From Actinomycetales bacterium JB111 (GTDB lineage: Bacteria > Actinomycetota > Actinomycetes > Actinomycetales > Actinomycetaceae), in assembly GCA_900163555.1 (NCBI GenBank), contig FUHX01000011.1:62001-126000 (forward strand): a stretch of 64,000 nucleotides of DNA, given 5' to 3'. Below the pieces are notes generated by a model, which saw only the letters and a list, made by a program, of their open reading frames with translations, was not told where the DNA came from and did not search any database. Both the position numbers and the translations under genes were made by a program. The first letter of the stretch is position 1. Every line of letters starts with the position of its first letter. Shown one piece after another: positions 34,663 through 44,945 of the stretch.

Positions 34663-35913
34663 TCAGCCCCCGGAGACGGAGAGCTCGGCCTGGTGGAGCA
34701 CCTCGGCCCACGCCTCGTCGATGGCGCGGGAGTCGAGCCAGGCGTCGGGCAGGTGGGCGCGCTTCGGGCCGCCGGCCCGACCGCGCTGCCCCTCCGCGCC
34801 CTCGCCCGGGTAGGGCGCGTCCAGGTCGAGCAGGCCGATGAGGTCGTCGAGCTCCGCGAGCGTGGAGACGAGGGCGAAGGCGCGCCGGGCGTCGCCGCCC
34901 ACGGGGTAGCCCTTGAAGTACCAGGCGACGTGCTTGCGCATCTCGCGCATGGCGCGCGACTCGTCCCCGAAGTGGTCGACCATGAGCTCGGCGTGGCGGC
35001 GCAGGGTCGCGGCCACCTCGCGCAGGCCGGGGCGGACCCGCAGGTCGGAGCCGAGCGCCCCCGCGACGAGATCGGTGAACAGCCACGGCCGGCCCTGGCA
35101 CCCGCGTCCGACGACGACGCCGTCCGCCCCCGTCTGCCGCATCATCTCGGCCGCGTCCTCGGCGGACCACAGGTCGCCGTTGCCGAGCACCGGGACGGTC
35201 GTCACGGCCTCCTTGAGCCGGGTGATCGCCTCCCAGCGGGCGTTCCCGGAGTAGTGCTGCTCGAGCGTGCGGGCGTGCAGGGCGACGGCGGCGACGCCGG
35301 CGTCCTCGGCCGCACGCCCGGCGTCGAGGTAGGTCAGGTGGTCGTCGTCGATGCCGATGCGCATCTTGATCGTGACGGGCACCTCGTGGTCGCGCGACCG
35401 GCTCGCGTCCCGGGCGGAGTCGACGGCCGTGCGGACGATCTCCTCGAAGAGGTCGGCCTTCCACGGGAGCGCCGCTCCCCCGCCCTTGCGGGTCACCTTG
35501 GGCACGGGGCAGCCGAAGTTGAGGTCGACGTGGTCGGCCCAGTTCTCCTCGACCAGGATGCGCACGGCCCTGCCCACGGTCACGGGGTCGACCCCGTAGA
35601 GCTGCACCGACCGGACCGGGTCGGTCGGGTCCGGCGTGATCATGCGCATCGTCTCGGGGGTGCGCTCGACGAGCGCGCGCGAGGTGATCATCTCGCACAC
35701 GTACAGGCCCGCCGGGGCATGCGTCCCGACGGCAGAGCTCGCCCTGGCGGACGGCTCCAGGGCCGCCTCGCCCGCCTCGCGGCACAGCTGCCGGAACGGC
35801 GGGAGGGTCACCCCCGCCATGGGGGCGAGGACGACCGGCACGCCCACCGTGAGGTCGCCGATCCGGAGGCCGGCGGGTGCGCCGGCCTCCGGAGCGTCCA
35901 CGGGGGGCGTCAC
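34663..35913 (-). CDS. dusB: tRNA-dihydrouridine synthase
   Basis: 416-aa FMN-dependent enzyme that reduces uridine to dihydrouridine in tRNA D-loops. It begins the conserved core with VVLAPMAGVTLPPFRQLC, carries VDLNFGCPVPKVTRKGGGAAL, the catalytic-loop region, LHARTLEQHYSGNARWE and VLGNGDLWSAEDA with the late GADGVVVGRGCQGRPWLF. GTG 35913 starts 10 bases after the glyQS stop, so both genes form an operon. The length is normal for actinobacterial DusB. Housekeeping. Confidence 0.93.
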   Translation of the reverse strand: MTPPVDAPEAGAPAGLRIGDLTVGVPVVLAPMAGVTLPPFRQLCREAGEAALEPSARASSAVGTHAPAGLYVCEMITSRALVERTPETMRMITPDPTDPVRSVQLYGVDPVTVGRAVRILVEENWADHVDLNFGCPVPKVTRKGGGAALPWKADLFEEIVRTAVDSARDASRSRDHEVPVTIKMRIGIDDDHLTYLDAGRAAEDAGVAAVALHARTLEQHYSGNARWEAITRLKEAVTTVPVLGNGDLWSAEDAAEMMRQTGADGVVVGRGCQGRPWLFTDLVAGALGSDLRVRPGLREVAATLRRHAELMVDHFGDESRAMREMRKHVAWYFKGYPVGGDARRAFALVSTLAELDDLIGLLDLDAPYPGEGAEGQRGRAGGPKRAHLPDAWLDSRAIDEAWAEVLHQAELSVSGG

Positions 35914-35923
35914 GGCGTCGTCC

Positions 35924-37309
35924 TCACGCGCCGATCAGGCGCTGGGCGAGGTAGCCGGAGACCTGGTCGAGTGCGACGCGCTCCTGCGCCATCGTGTCGC
36001 GGTCGCGCACGGTGACGGCCTGGTCCTCGAGCGTGTCGAAATCGACCGTGATGCAGTACGGCGTGCCGACCTCGTCCTGGCGGCGGTAGCGGCGGCCGAC
36101 CGCGCCGGCGTCGTCGAAGTCGACGTTCCAGCTGTCGCGGAGCTCCTCGGCGAGGTTGCGCGCCACCGGCGAGAGGTCGGCGTTGCGGGACAGCGGGAGG
36201 ACGGCGGCCTTGACGGGCGCGAGTCGGTGGTCGAGCCGCAGGACGGTGCGCTTGTCGACGCCGCCCTTCGCGTTCGGAGCCTCGTCCTCGGTGTAGGCCT
36301 CGACGAGGAACGCCATGAGCGAGCGGGTGAGGCCGGCGGCCGGCTCGATGACGTAGGGCACCCAGCGGGAGTCCTTGGCCTGGTCGAAGAAGGACAGGTC
36401 CTTGCCGGAGTGCTCGGAGTGCGTCGAGAGGTCGAAGTCCGTGCGGTTGGCGATGCCCTCGAGCTCGCCCCACTCGCCGCCGGTGAAGCCGAACCGGTAC
36501 TCGATGTCGACCGTGCGCTTCGAGTAGTGCGAGAGCTTCTCGGCCGGGTGCTCGTAGTGCCGCAGGTTGTCGCGGGAGATGCCGAGGCCCGTGTACCAGT
36601 CCGTGCGGGCCTGGATCCAGTACTCGTGCCAGTCCTCGTCCGTGCCGGGCTCGACGAAGAACTCCATCTCCATCTGCTCGAACTCGCGCGTGCGGAAGAT
36701 GAAGTTGCCGGGCGTGATCTCGTTGCGGAACGACTTGCCGATCTGGCCGATGCCGAACGGCGGCTTCTTGCGGGCCGTGGTGAGCACGTTCGTGAAGTTG
36801 ACGAAGATGCCCTGGGCAGTCTCGGGCCGCAGGTAGTGGCGGCCGGACTCGTCGCCCACGGCGCCGAGCGTCGTCTCGAGCATCATGTTGAAGTCGCGGG
36901 GCTCGGTCCACCTGCCGCGGGTGCCGCAGTTCGGGCAGGGCAGCTCCGTGATGGCGACCGAGTCCGGGTCCTCGATGCCCTTGCGCTCCGCGTACTCCTC
37001 CTGCATCTGGTCCACGCGGAACCGCTTGTGGCACTCGAGGCACTCGGTCAGCGGGTCGGTGAACGCCCCGACGTGGCCGGACGCCTTCCAGACCTGGCTC
37101 GGCAGGATGATGGCGGAGTCGAGACCCACGACGTCGTCGCGCTTCGTGACCATCGCACGCCACCACTGGCGCTTGATGTTCTCCTTGAGCTCCACGCCGA
37201 GGGGGCCGTAGTCCCAGGCGGAGCGGGTGCCTCCGTAGATCTCGCCGGACTGGAAGACGAATCCGCGGCGCTTCGCGAGCGCGATGACGTTGTCGAGGGC
37301 GGTGGCCAT
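35924..37309 (-). CDS. glyS: Glycyl-tRNA synthetase, homodimeric type
   Basis: 461-aa class II synthetase of the eukaryote/archaea/actinobacteria alpha2 type. Seen: N-terminal [25 protein letters not shown], a zinc-knuckle-like CLECHKRF...CPNCGTRG insert, class II motif 2 [25 protein letters not shown], and the C-terminal anticodon-binding domain. ATG 37309 has GGAGA at 5-9 bases. Housekeeping; followed by dusB. Confidence 0.96.
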   Translation of the reverse strand: MATALDNVIALAKRRGFVFQSGEIYGGTRSAWDYGPLGVELKENIKRQWWRAMVTKRDDVVGLDSAIILPSQVWKASGHVGAFTDPLTECLECHKRFRVDQMQEEYAERKGIEDPDSVAITELPCPNCGTRGRWTEPRDFNMMLETTLGAVGDESGRHYLRPETAQGIFVNFTNVLTTARKKPPFGIGQIGKSFRNEITPGNFIFRTREFEQMEMEFFVEPGTDEDWHEYWIQARTDWYTGLGISRDNLRHYEHPAEKLSHYSKRTVDIEYRFGFTGGEWGELEGIANRTDFDLSTHSEHSGKDLSFFDQAKDSRWVPYVIEPAAGLTRSLMAFLVEAYTEDEAPNAKGGVDKRTVLRLDHRLAPVKAAVLPLSRNADLSPVARNLAEELRDSWNVDFDDAGAVGRRYRRQDEVGTPYCITVDFDTLEDQAVTVRDRDTMAQERVALDQVSGYLAQRLIGA

Positions 37310-37448
37310 AGAGGTCTCCACGTTCTGCCGGGCGGTGCTCGGCGGTCGAGCCGCACCCGGGTGGTGCGGACCCTCCCACGGTAGTGCGCCCCGGTGGCAG
37401 GAGTCGCCGCGGGGCAGCCGTCGGGGCGGAGGCGTTAGCCACTTCTGC

Positions 37449-37555
37449 ACCCCGACGCAGGGTCCCGGGCCGGGTGCCTGCTCCCCCGACGCAGGGTTCG
37501 GGGCCTGGTCCCGACGCCCGCGGCGCCTGGGTTCCGACCCGGCGTAGGTGCCTCA
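37449..37555. repeat. Intergenic short repeats, CCCCGACGCAGGGT
   Basis: The 14-base word CCCCGACGCAGGGT occurs twice in direct orientation (about 37450-37463 and 37486-37499), followed by related sequence with CCCGACGCCCGCGGCGCCTGGGTTCCGACCCGGCG. It lies between the pknB stop and the glyS start, both leftward, and may act as the pknB terminator region. Confidence 0.5.
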
Positions 37556-37566
37556 GGCCCTCCGCG

Positions 37567-39486
<1,920 letters not shown>

Positions 39487-39691
39487 GACACCTCGTTCGA
39501 TCGGTTCGGCGGACGACGGCGCGACTGGCCGCACGGTTCCGCTCCGGACAGCCACGAGGGTACCCATGCGCGACGCCGTTCCGGCGCGGCCCACGGGTGC
39601 CGAGGTCCCCGCGGTGCCGCCGGCTCCGGGGCGCCCGGACGAGCGCGGCGCCCGCGGTGCCGCCCTGTGCCCAAGGGAACACGCCTCCTCG

Positions 39692-39721
39692 TTGACAACG
39701 ATTCTCACTGATCGGGAGGAT
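39692..39721 (+). promoter_or_regulatory. Probable Zur box and promoter of the zinc transporter operon
   Basis: TGACAACGATTCTCA (39693-39707) matches the actinobacterial Zur consensus TGAAAATGATTTTCA at 12 of 15 positions. It overlaps a -35-like TTGACA (39692-39697); an 18-base spacer leads to GAGGAT (39716-39721), a weak -10. If that -10 is used the transcript would start almost on the ATG at 39729. Confidence 0.65.
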
Positions 39722-39728
39722 GGTCGGC

Positions 39729-39812
39729 ATGCCCGGATCCTTCCTGCGCGCCCTCGCGCCCTCGACCGTCGGTGACGCCGCCGCCTCGCGTCGGGCGGCG
39801 GTGGCCCCGTGA
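39729..39812 (+). CDS. Small reading frame overlapping the start of the zinc ATPase gene
   Basis: 27-residue frame beginning MPGSFLRALAPSTVGDAA; an in-frame ATG at 39720 would add three residues. GGGAGGA lies 8 bases before ATG 39729 and its TGA overlaps the GTG start of the ATPase gene (GTGA), so it is well placed to be translated and coupled to it. It has no recognisable family and no signal peptide, and it is not a remnant of a binding protein that I can identify. Confidence 0.4.
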   Translation: MPGSFLRALAPSTVGDAAASRRAAVAP

Positions 39813-40621
39813 GCGACGAGATCGCCCTCGCGGTCGAGTCCGTCGACGTCGCGATCGACGGCCAGCCCATCCTCCGCGGGGTCTCCACCACGGTGCGCGC
39901 GGGCGAGACCGTCGCGCTCATGGGCCCCAACGGCTCGGGGAAGTCGACGCTCGCCCGCGCGATCGTCGGCGTGCGACGCCCCACGGCCGGCACGGTGAAG
40001 CTGTTCGGCACGGACATCACCGCCCCCAGGCGGACCGTCCCGTGGCGCCGCCTCGGCTACGTGCCGCAGCGGACCTCCGCGGCCGCGGGTGTCCCCGCGA
40101 CCGTGCGCGAGGTCGTCGGCGCCGGCGATCTCGCCGGCTGGTCCTGGCGCCCCGGGCGGCAGCTGTCGGCGCGCATCGTCGAGGCCCTCGAGCGCGTGGG
40201 GCTCGCCGACCGTGCGGGTGACCCCGTCCACATCCTCTCCGGCGGGCAGCAGCAGCGCGTCCTCCTCGCCCGCGCCCTCGTCCGCTCGCCCGACCTGCTC
40301 GTGCTCGACGAGCCCCTGTCCGCGATGGACTCCGGCTCACAGCGGGCGACCGCCGACCTCCTGGGCGAGTTCACGAAGGCGGGCGGCGCCGTCGTCGTCG
40401 TGCTGCACGAGCCCGGGCCGATCGGCCCGCTGCTCGACCGCACCGTGGTCCTCCGGCACGGGGTCGTCGTGCACGACGGCGTCACCCCGGCGGCATCCGC
40501 GGGCCACGGTTCCGAGCACCACCGTCACCTGCACCCCCACGGGGACGAGGACGCCTCGCCGCCCCCCGACGCCCTGAGCGCCGACGATCTGGAGCCCTGG
40601 AAGAAGGAGGTGCGGTACTGA
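39809..40621 (+). CDS. Zinc/manganese ABC transporter ATP-binding protein
   Basis: 270-aa ABC ATPase: Walker A GPNGSGKST, Q-loop GYVPQRT, signature LSGGQQQRV, Walker B LLVLDEPLSAMDSGS and switch His in VLHE. The C-terminal extension is His-rich (HGSEHHRHLHPHGDED), in keeping with a zinc or manganese importer. GTG 39809 overlaps the stop of a 27-codon frame. It is coupled to the permease by a one-base TGATG overlap, and the candidate Zur box upstream points to zinc. No binding-protein gene is present in the operon. Confidence 0.88.
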   Translation: MSDEIALAVESVDVAIDGQPILRGVSTTVRAGETVALMGPNGSGKSTLARAIVGVRRPTAGTVKLFGTDITAPRRTVPWRRLGYVPQRTSAAAGVPATVREVVGAGDLAGWSWRPGRQLSARIVEALERVGLADRAGDPVHILSGGQQQRVLLARALVRSPDLLVLDEPLSAMDSGSQRATADLLGEFTKAGGAVVVVLHEPGPIGPLLDRTVVLRHGVVVHDGVTPAASAGHGSEHHRHLHPHGDEDASPPPDALSADDLEPWKKEVRY

Positions 40622-41631
40622 TGGAGCTGATCGACACCCTCCAGACCATGCTGGCCAGCCCGCTCATGCGGCGGGCGCTCGTCATCGCGGTCCTCGTGGG
40701 GCTCGCGGCCCCGGTCATCGGCACGTACCTGGTCCAGCGGCGCCTCGCGCTCCTGGGCGACGGTATCGGCCACGTGGCGCTCATCGGCGTCGCGGTCGGC
40801 TGGTTCGCCGGGACCACCATGGGCGCGGTGCCCTCCGACAGGTTCGCGGTGCCCGGGGCGGTGGCCGCCTCGGTCGCGGGCGCGCTGCTCATCGAGCTCG
40901 TCCGGGCGAGGGGGCGCACCTCCGGCGACCTCGCGCTCGCCATCCTCTTCTACGGCGGCATCGCCGGCGGCGTCCTCATCATCTCCGCGTCCGGCGGCTC
41001 CAGCGCGTCGCTGACGAACTACCTGTTCGGCTCGATCGCCACCGTGAGCCCGCTCGACATGTGGCTCGCGATCGGCCTCACCGCCCTCATCCTCCTCGTC
41101 GGCATCGGGCTGCGGCCCGCGCTGTTCGCGCTGTGCCACGACGAGGAGCTCGCGCGCTCGCTCGGCCTGCCGACCTGGCTGCTCTCCGCGCTCGTGTCGA
41201 TCATGGCCGCGCTCACCGTCTCAGTCTCCATGCGCGTGGTCGGCGTGCTCCTGGTCTCCGCGCTCATGATCGTCCCGGTCGCCTCCGCGCAGCTCCTCAC
41301 CCGCTCCTTCGCCGGCACGATGCGACTCGCGATGGGCATCGGCGCGGCGGTCACGCTCGTCGGTCTGGTCATCACGTACCTCGTGCCGTGGTCGCCCGGC
41401 GCCACGATCGTCGTGCTCGCGATCCTGCTGTACGCGATCGCCTCGGTGGTCGGCCCCGCGATCGAGCGGCGGCGCCGTCGGCGGCTCGGACCCACCGACC
41501 CGCACCCGGACATCGACGACGACCTCGAGGTCGCAGGCTCCGACTGCGCGGCCTCCGACCGCGAGGGCGTCGACGCCGCGCCCGCGGGCGATGGAACGGC
41601 CGGCGCGGCGACCGTGAGCCGAACGACCTAG
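40621..41631 (+). CDS. Zinc/manganese ABC transporter permease (ABC-3 family)
   Basis: 336-aa membrane protein with about eight helices. The ABC-3 family pattern is clear: RRALVIAVLVGLAAPVIGTYLVQRRLALLGDGIGHVALIGVA at the start and VVGVLLVSALMIVPVASAQLL further on. The last 60 residues after IERRRRRRL are a polar acidic cytoplasmic tail that most ZnuB proteins lack. It forms the channel for the ATPase encoded just upstream. Confidence 0.9.
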   Translation: MELIDTLQTMLASPLMRRALVIAVLVGLAAPVIGTYLVQRRLALLGDGIGHVALIGVAVGWFAGTTMGAVPSDRFAVPGAVAASVAGALLIELVRARGRTSGDLALAILFYGGIAGGVLIISASGGSSASLTNYLFGSIATVSPLDMWLAIGLTALILLVGIGLRPALFALCHDEELARSLGLPTWLLSALVSIMAALTVSVSMRVVGVLLVSALMIVPVASAQLLTRSFAGTMRLAMGIGAAVTLVGLVITYLVPWSPGATIVVLAILLYAIASVVGPAIERRRRRRLGPTDPHPDIDDDLEVAGSDCAASDREGVDAAPAGDGTAGAATVSRTT

Positions 41632-41663
41632 AGTCTCCCCCGATTCTGGTGGACAATGGGCCC

Positions 41664-42311
41664 GTGCCCGAGTTCCTCACGGGATGGCCGTTCGCGGTCG
41701 TCTACCTCTTCCTGCTCTTCGGGGCGACGTGTCGCGGGCAGATGCTCTACTGGCTCGGCCGCTGGGCCATCGCCCAGACGCTCCGTCGCACGCATCCCAC
41801 CGGTGGCTGGCGCCGGCGCGCCCACGACCTGCTCTCCAGCGACGGCACCGAACGGGGCATCGAGGCCATCAGGCGGTGCGGGCTCATCGTCATCCCGCTC
41901 AGCTACCTGACGGTCGGCTTCCAGTCGATGGTCAACGCCGGCGCCGGCGTGCTGCGCATCCGGTGGTGGAAGTTCTCCCTCGCCCAGCTGCCTGGCTCAG
42001 CCGCGTGGGCGCTCATCTACTCGACGATCGGCTTCGCGATCTGGGGCGCCGCGATCAGCGCGGCCGCGGGGTCCCCCGGCGGCCTCATCGCGATCCTCGT
42101 GGTGCCCCTGGCGATCGTCGCCGCCGTCGTCGTCCACGTCCGTCGGAGGCGTCGCGCGCGGGAGAGAGCCGAGGATCGCGCGGACTTCGCCGCCGAGAAT
42201 CGCATGGACTCCCTGCTCGACGAGCATCGCGCGGACTCCCTGGCCGCCGACGAGAGCGCGGACACCGCGCCCGCCCTCCCCCAGGGAATGCAGAACTCGG
42301 CGCACGAGTGA
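41664..42311 (+). CDS. DedA/VTT-family membrane protein
   Basis: 215-aa protein with four or so hydrophobic segments and DedA-like signatures: MLYWLGRWA near the N-terminus and SYLTVGFQSMVNAGAGVLRIRWWKF with GSAAWALIYSTIGF, the usual re-entrant/amphipathic region. GTG 41664 is used because an overlapping ATG at 41656 is in another frame. DedA proteins help lipid-carrier recycling and membrane homeostasis. The C-terminal 55 residues are charged and variable. It follows the zinc permease by 32 bases and may be co-transcribed. Confidence 0.75.
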   Translation: MPEFLTGWPFAVVYLFLLFGATCRGQMLYWLGRWAIAQTLRRTHPTGGWRRRAHDLLSSDGTERGIEAIRRCGLIVIPLSYLTVGFQSMVNAGAGVLRIRWWKFSLAQLPGSAAWALIYSTIGFAIWGAAISAAAGSPGGLIAILVVPLAIVAAVVVHVRRRRRARERAEDRADFAAENRMDSLLDEHRADSLAADESADTAPALPQGMQNSAHE

Positions 42312-42401
42312 GGAGCGGGACGCCCCGAGCGCGTCCCCGACCTCCACACACGCGGAGGCCGCACACCTGGGCAACCGCACGCCTGGGCACCTCGCCCTCG
42401 T

Positions 42402-42463
42402 TCAACCATATGGTTGACAACACCGTCGACGCTCCCTACGTTTGTTCTCAACCGAACGGTTGA
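42402..42463 (+). promoter_or_regulatory. ArsR-type promoter with two perfect operators
   Basis: Two 16-bp dyads of the form TCAACC-N4-GGTTGA: TCAACCATATGGTTGA (42402-42417) and TCAACCGAACGGTTGA (42448-42463), 46 bp centre to centre. A near-consensus promoter, TTGACA (42414-42419), 17 bases, TACGTT (42437-42442), lies between them, so the first operator overlaps the -35 and the second covers the expected start. The ArsR gene 25 bases downstream is the likely repressor. Confidence 0.85.
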
Positions 42464-42487
42464 ACACACGACGGCGAAGGAGCGCAC

Positions 42488-42850
42488 GTGCAGGACGACC
42501 AGCTCGACCAGGTGTTCGCGGCCCTGGCGGACGGGACCCGACGGGACATCGTCGCCCGCCTCGCCGACGACGACGCGACGCTCACCGAGCTCGCCGCGGA
42601 CTACCCCGTCTCCGTCCAGGCCGTGGCGAAGCACATCACGGTGCTCGAGCGGGCGGGGATGGTCACCCGGACCCGCGACGCGCAGCGCCGTCCGGTCCAC
42701 CTCGAGGCGGAGGTGTTCTCCCTCATGACGCGGTGGATCGAGCGGTACCGCCTTCGGGCGGAGGAGCGGTTCCAGCGACTCGAGGACGTCCTCGCGTCCG
42801 AGGCCGCCGCCACGAACGACACGACCCCATCCAAGGAGCAGGCATCATGA
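42488..42850 (+). CDS. ArsR-family transcriptional repressor
   Basis: 120-aa winged-helix protein: FAALADGTRRDIVARLA, TLTELAADYPVSVQAVAKHITVLERAGMVTRTRDAQRRPVHLE. No metal-binding Cys cluster (such as ELCVCDL) is present, so this is the non-metal type that usually sits ahead of an SRPBCC/AHSA1 gene. GTG 42488 has GAAGGAG upstream. Its TGA overlaps the ATG of the SRPBCC gene. It very probably represses its own operon through the two operators upstream. Confidence 0.92.
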   Translation: MQDDQLDQVFAALADGTRRDIVARLADDDATLTELAADYPVSVQAVAKHITVLERAGMVTRTRDAQRRPVHLEAEVFSLMTRWIERYRLRAEERFQRLEDVLASEAAATNDTTPSKEQAS

Positions 42851-43347
42851 CGACCTCCACACCCCACCCCACGACGACCATCAGCGCGCACCCCGACCTC
42901 CCGACGATCGAGATGGTCCGGGAGTTCGACTTCCCCGTCTCCGCCGTCTTCCGCGCGTACACGGACAAGGACCTGTTCGCGCAGTGGATCGGACCCCGCT
43001 CGCTCACGACCACCGTCTCCGAGTGGGACTGCACGACCGGCGGGAGGTACCGCTACTCGAACGTCGAGCGCGACGGGGACGGCGAGTACCACTTCTTCGG
43101 CTCGTTCCACGAGGTACGCCCGAACGAGCGCATCGTGCAGACGTTCACGTTCGAGGGGTTCCCCGACGGCGTCTCGCTCGAGACCGGCACGTTCACGGAC
43201 CTCGGCGACGGCCGCACGCGGCTCACCCTCCTCTCGGTCGTCGACTCGATGGAAGCCCGCGACGCCATGATCGCCAGCGGGATGGAGACCGGCGTCGTCG
43301 AGGGCTTCGAGAAGCTCGACGAGCTGCTCGCAGGAGATGACGCATGA
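42847..43347 (+). CDS. SRPBCC/AHSA1-domain protein
   Basis: 166-aa START-like fold protein: EMVREFDFPVSAVFRAYTDKDLFAQWIGPRSLTT, GGRYRYSNVERDGDGEYHFFGSFHEVRPNERIVQTF and the terminal helix GVVEGFEKLDELL. Proteins of this group bind hydrophobic ligands and often accompany an ArsR repressor. The ligand is unknown. Coupled on both sides by ATGA overlaps. Confidence 0.88.
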   Translation: MTTSTPHPTTTISAHPDLPTIEMVREFDFPVSAVFRAYTDKDLFAQWIGPRSLTTTVSEWDCTTGGRYRYSNVERDGDGEYHFFGSFHEVRPNERIVQTFTFEGFPDGVSLETGTFTDLGDGRTRLTLLSVVDSMEARDAMIASGMETGVVEGFEKLDELLAGDDA

Positions 43348-43919
43348 GGGGGGACGAGGCGCCCGCCGAGCTCCACCGCGTCGTCGCCGGCCGTTTCGGT
43401 GCCGTCGTCGACGCCGTGCCGGCCGGGGACTGGGACGCGCCGACGCCCGTCGACGGGTGGGTGGCGCGCGACGTCGTGGGCCACCTGACGACGTGGCTCC
43501 CGGCACTGCTCCGGTCCGCCGGCGGACCGCAGCTCGCGGACGGTCCGTCCGCCGGGACCGACCCCGTGGGCGCCTGGCGCCACCAGGCCGCCGCGGTGCA
43601 GGACCTGCTGGACGACCCGTCGTCGGAGGACGTCGTCCTGTCCAGCCCCAACTTCGGCAGCGTGCCCCTCCCCCGTGCGATCAGCCAGTTCTACACCGGC
43701 GACGTCTTCATGCACACGTGGGACCTCGCGCGGGCCACGGGACAGGACGTCGAGCTCGACCCGGAGCTGTGCGCCGCGATGCTCGCCGGGATGCCGGCGA
43801 TGGAGGAGGCCATGCGGTCCAGCGGCCAGTTCGGCCCGGCCGTGCCCGTCCCCGACGGCGCGTCCGCGCAGGACCGGCTGATCGGGTTCATCGGCCGCGA
43901 CCCGGCCTGGCGGCCGTAG
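43344..43919 (+). CDS. TIGR03086/DinB-like (mycothiol-dependent type) protein
   Basis: 191-aa helical protein of the maleylpyruvate-isomerase/DinB fold: VDGWVARDVVGHLTTWLPALL with the first metal-binding His, and VFMHTWDLARATGQDVELDP with the second. Such proteins are common in actinobacteria and are thought to use mycothiol or another thiol. It ends the three-gene ArsR operon and starts within the stop of the SRPBCC gene. Confidence 0.82.
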   Translation: MRGDEAPAELHRVVAGRFGAVVDAVPAGDWDAPTPVDGWVARDVVGHLTTWLPALLRSAGGPQLADGPSAGTDPVGAWRHQAAAVQDLLDDPSSEDVVLSSPNFGSVPLPRAISQFYTGDVFMHTWDLARATGQDVELDPELCAAMLAGMPAMEEAMRSSGQFGPAVPVPDGASAQDRLIGFIGRDPAWRP

Positions 43920-43937
43920 CCGCTCCTCCCCCCTTGA

Positions 43938-44019
43938 TCCCCGCGAGGTAGGAAGGGAACAGGCGACGTAGGAACTGCGAATTCCTCCCTCGCCGGCCCC
44001 GTTCCTCCCTCACGGGAGG
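43938..44019. repeat. Repeat cluster in a convergent gap
   Basis: Two direct copies of a GCGASGTAGGAA word (about 43938 and 43958) are followed by two near-inverted copies TTCCTCCCTC (43983 and 44003), and a small perfect hairpin CCTCCC-TCAC-GGGAGG at 44004-44019. It lies between the TIGR03086 gene and the convergent siderophore reductase gene and probably acts as a bidirectional terminator. Confidence 0.5.
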
Positions 44020-44045
44020 GGGTGGGCGGGCCGACCGGGGCGCGG

Positions 44046-44945
44046 TCAGGCGCCCTCGGCGTGGCCGCGGCGCCAGTAGCCCATGAACGCGACGTCGGCC
44101 TTGTCGATGCCGTGGGCGACCAGCAGCCGGCGCAGGTCGCGGACCACGCCGGACTCGCCGGCGATCCACGCGTAGGTCTCCCGCGGCGCACCCTCGGGCT
44201 CCTCCCAGAGGATCCCGTCCGACGTCGGATCCTCCTCCGCGACCCGCCCGCCCCGGGCGGACAGGTGGGCCTCCGCCCACCGCTCGACGGCGGGCAGCAG
44301 GGCCGCGCCGCACTCGCGCTCGGCACGCGGCAGCCAGTGGACCTCGAGCCCGGGATGGACGGTCGCCTCGAGGATGTCGCCGCAGTCGGGCACCTCGATG
44401 AAGGCGTCGCCGGCCACGTCGTCCGGGAGCGACTCGAGGATGGCAAGGATCGCGGGCGCCGCGGTCTCGTCCCCGGCGAGCATGACCCGCCGGGCGCCCT
44501 CCGGGTGCCAGGCCGTGCCGCGGTACGGCTCGTCGGAGCGGGCGTCCGGGCCGAGCACGACCAGCTCGTCACCGATCTGCGCGTCCTGCGCCCACGCGGA
44601 CGCCGGACCGGACGTGCCGTGGAGGACGAAGTCGATGTCGATCTCCCGCGCCTCCGGCCGCACGTTCCGCACTGTGTAGGTGCGCAGGGGGTTGCGCTCG
44701 TCGTCGGGCAGGGCGCGCCAGCGCCCGTACCACTCGCCGATCGTCGCGGGCGGGTCGTCGAACAGTCCGAGGCCGGGGACGACGCCGTCGGCGCGCGGGA
44801 GCAGGAGCTTGATGCGGGTGTCGAGGCCGACGGTCCCGAAGTGCTCCAGGTCCGGGTGGGTGACCGTCACGCGCAGGACGTGCGTCCCGAGGGCGTTGAG
44901 GCCGGTGACGCGCGTGCGGAACGCGCTCGAGGACGGGCGGCTCAC
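44046..44945 (-). CDS. Siderophore-interacting protein (ferric-siderophore reductase)
   Basis: 299-aa FAD-dependent reductase that frees iron from imported ferric siderophores. FAD-binding RTYTVRNVRPEAREIDIDFVLHG, VLGPDARS, MLAGDETAAPAI and the C-terminal WIAGESGVVRDLRRLL are typical of the ViuB/SIP family. GTG 44945 overlaps the ATPase stop (GTGA). It ends the siderophore-uptake operon. Confidence 0.93.
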   Translation of the reverse strand: MSRPSSSAFRTRVTGLNALGTHVLRVTVTHPDLEHFGTVGLDTRIKLLLPRADGVVPGLGLFDDPPATIGEWYGRWRALPDDERNPLRTYTVRNVRPEAREIDIDFVLHGTSGPASAWAQDAQIGDELVVLGPDARSDEPYRGTAWHPEGARRVMLAGDETAAPAILAILESLPDDVAGDAFIEVPDCGDILEATVHPGLEVHWLPRAERECGAALLPAVERWAEAHLSARGGRVAEEDPTSDGILWEEPEGAPRETYAWIAGESGVVRDLRRLLVAHGIDKADVAFMGYWRRGHAEGA

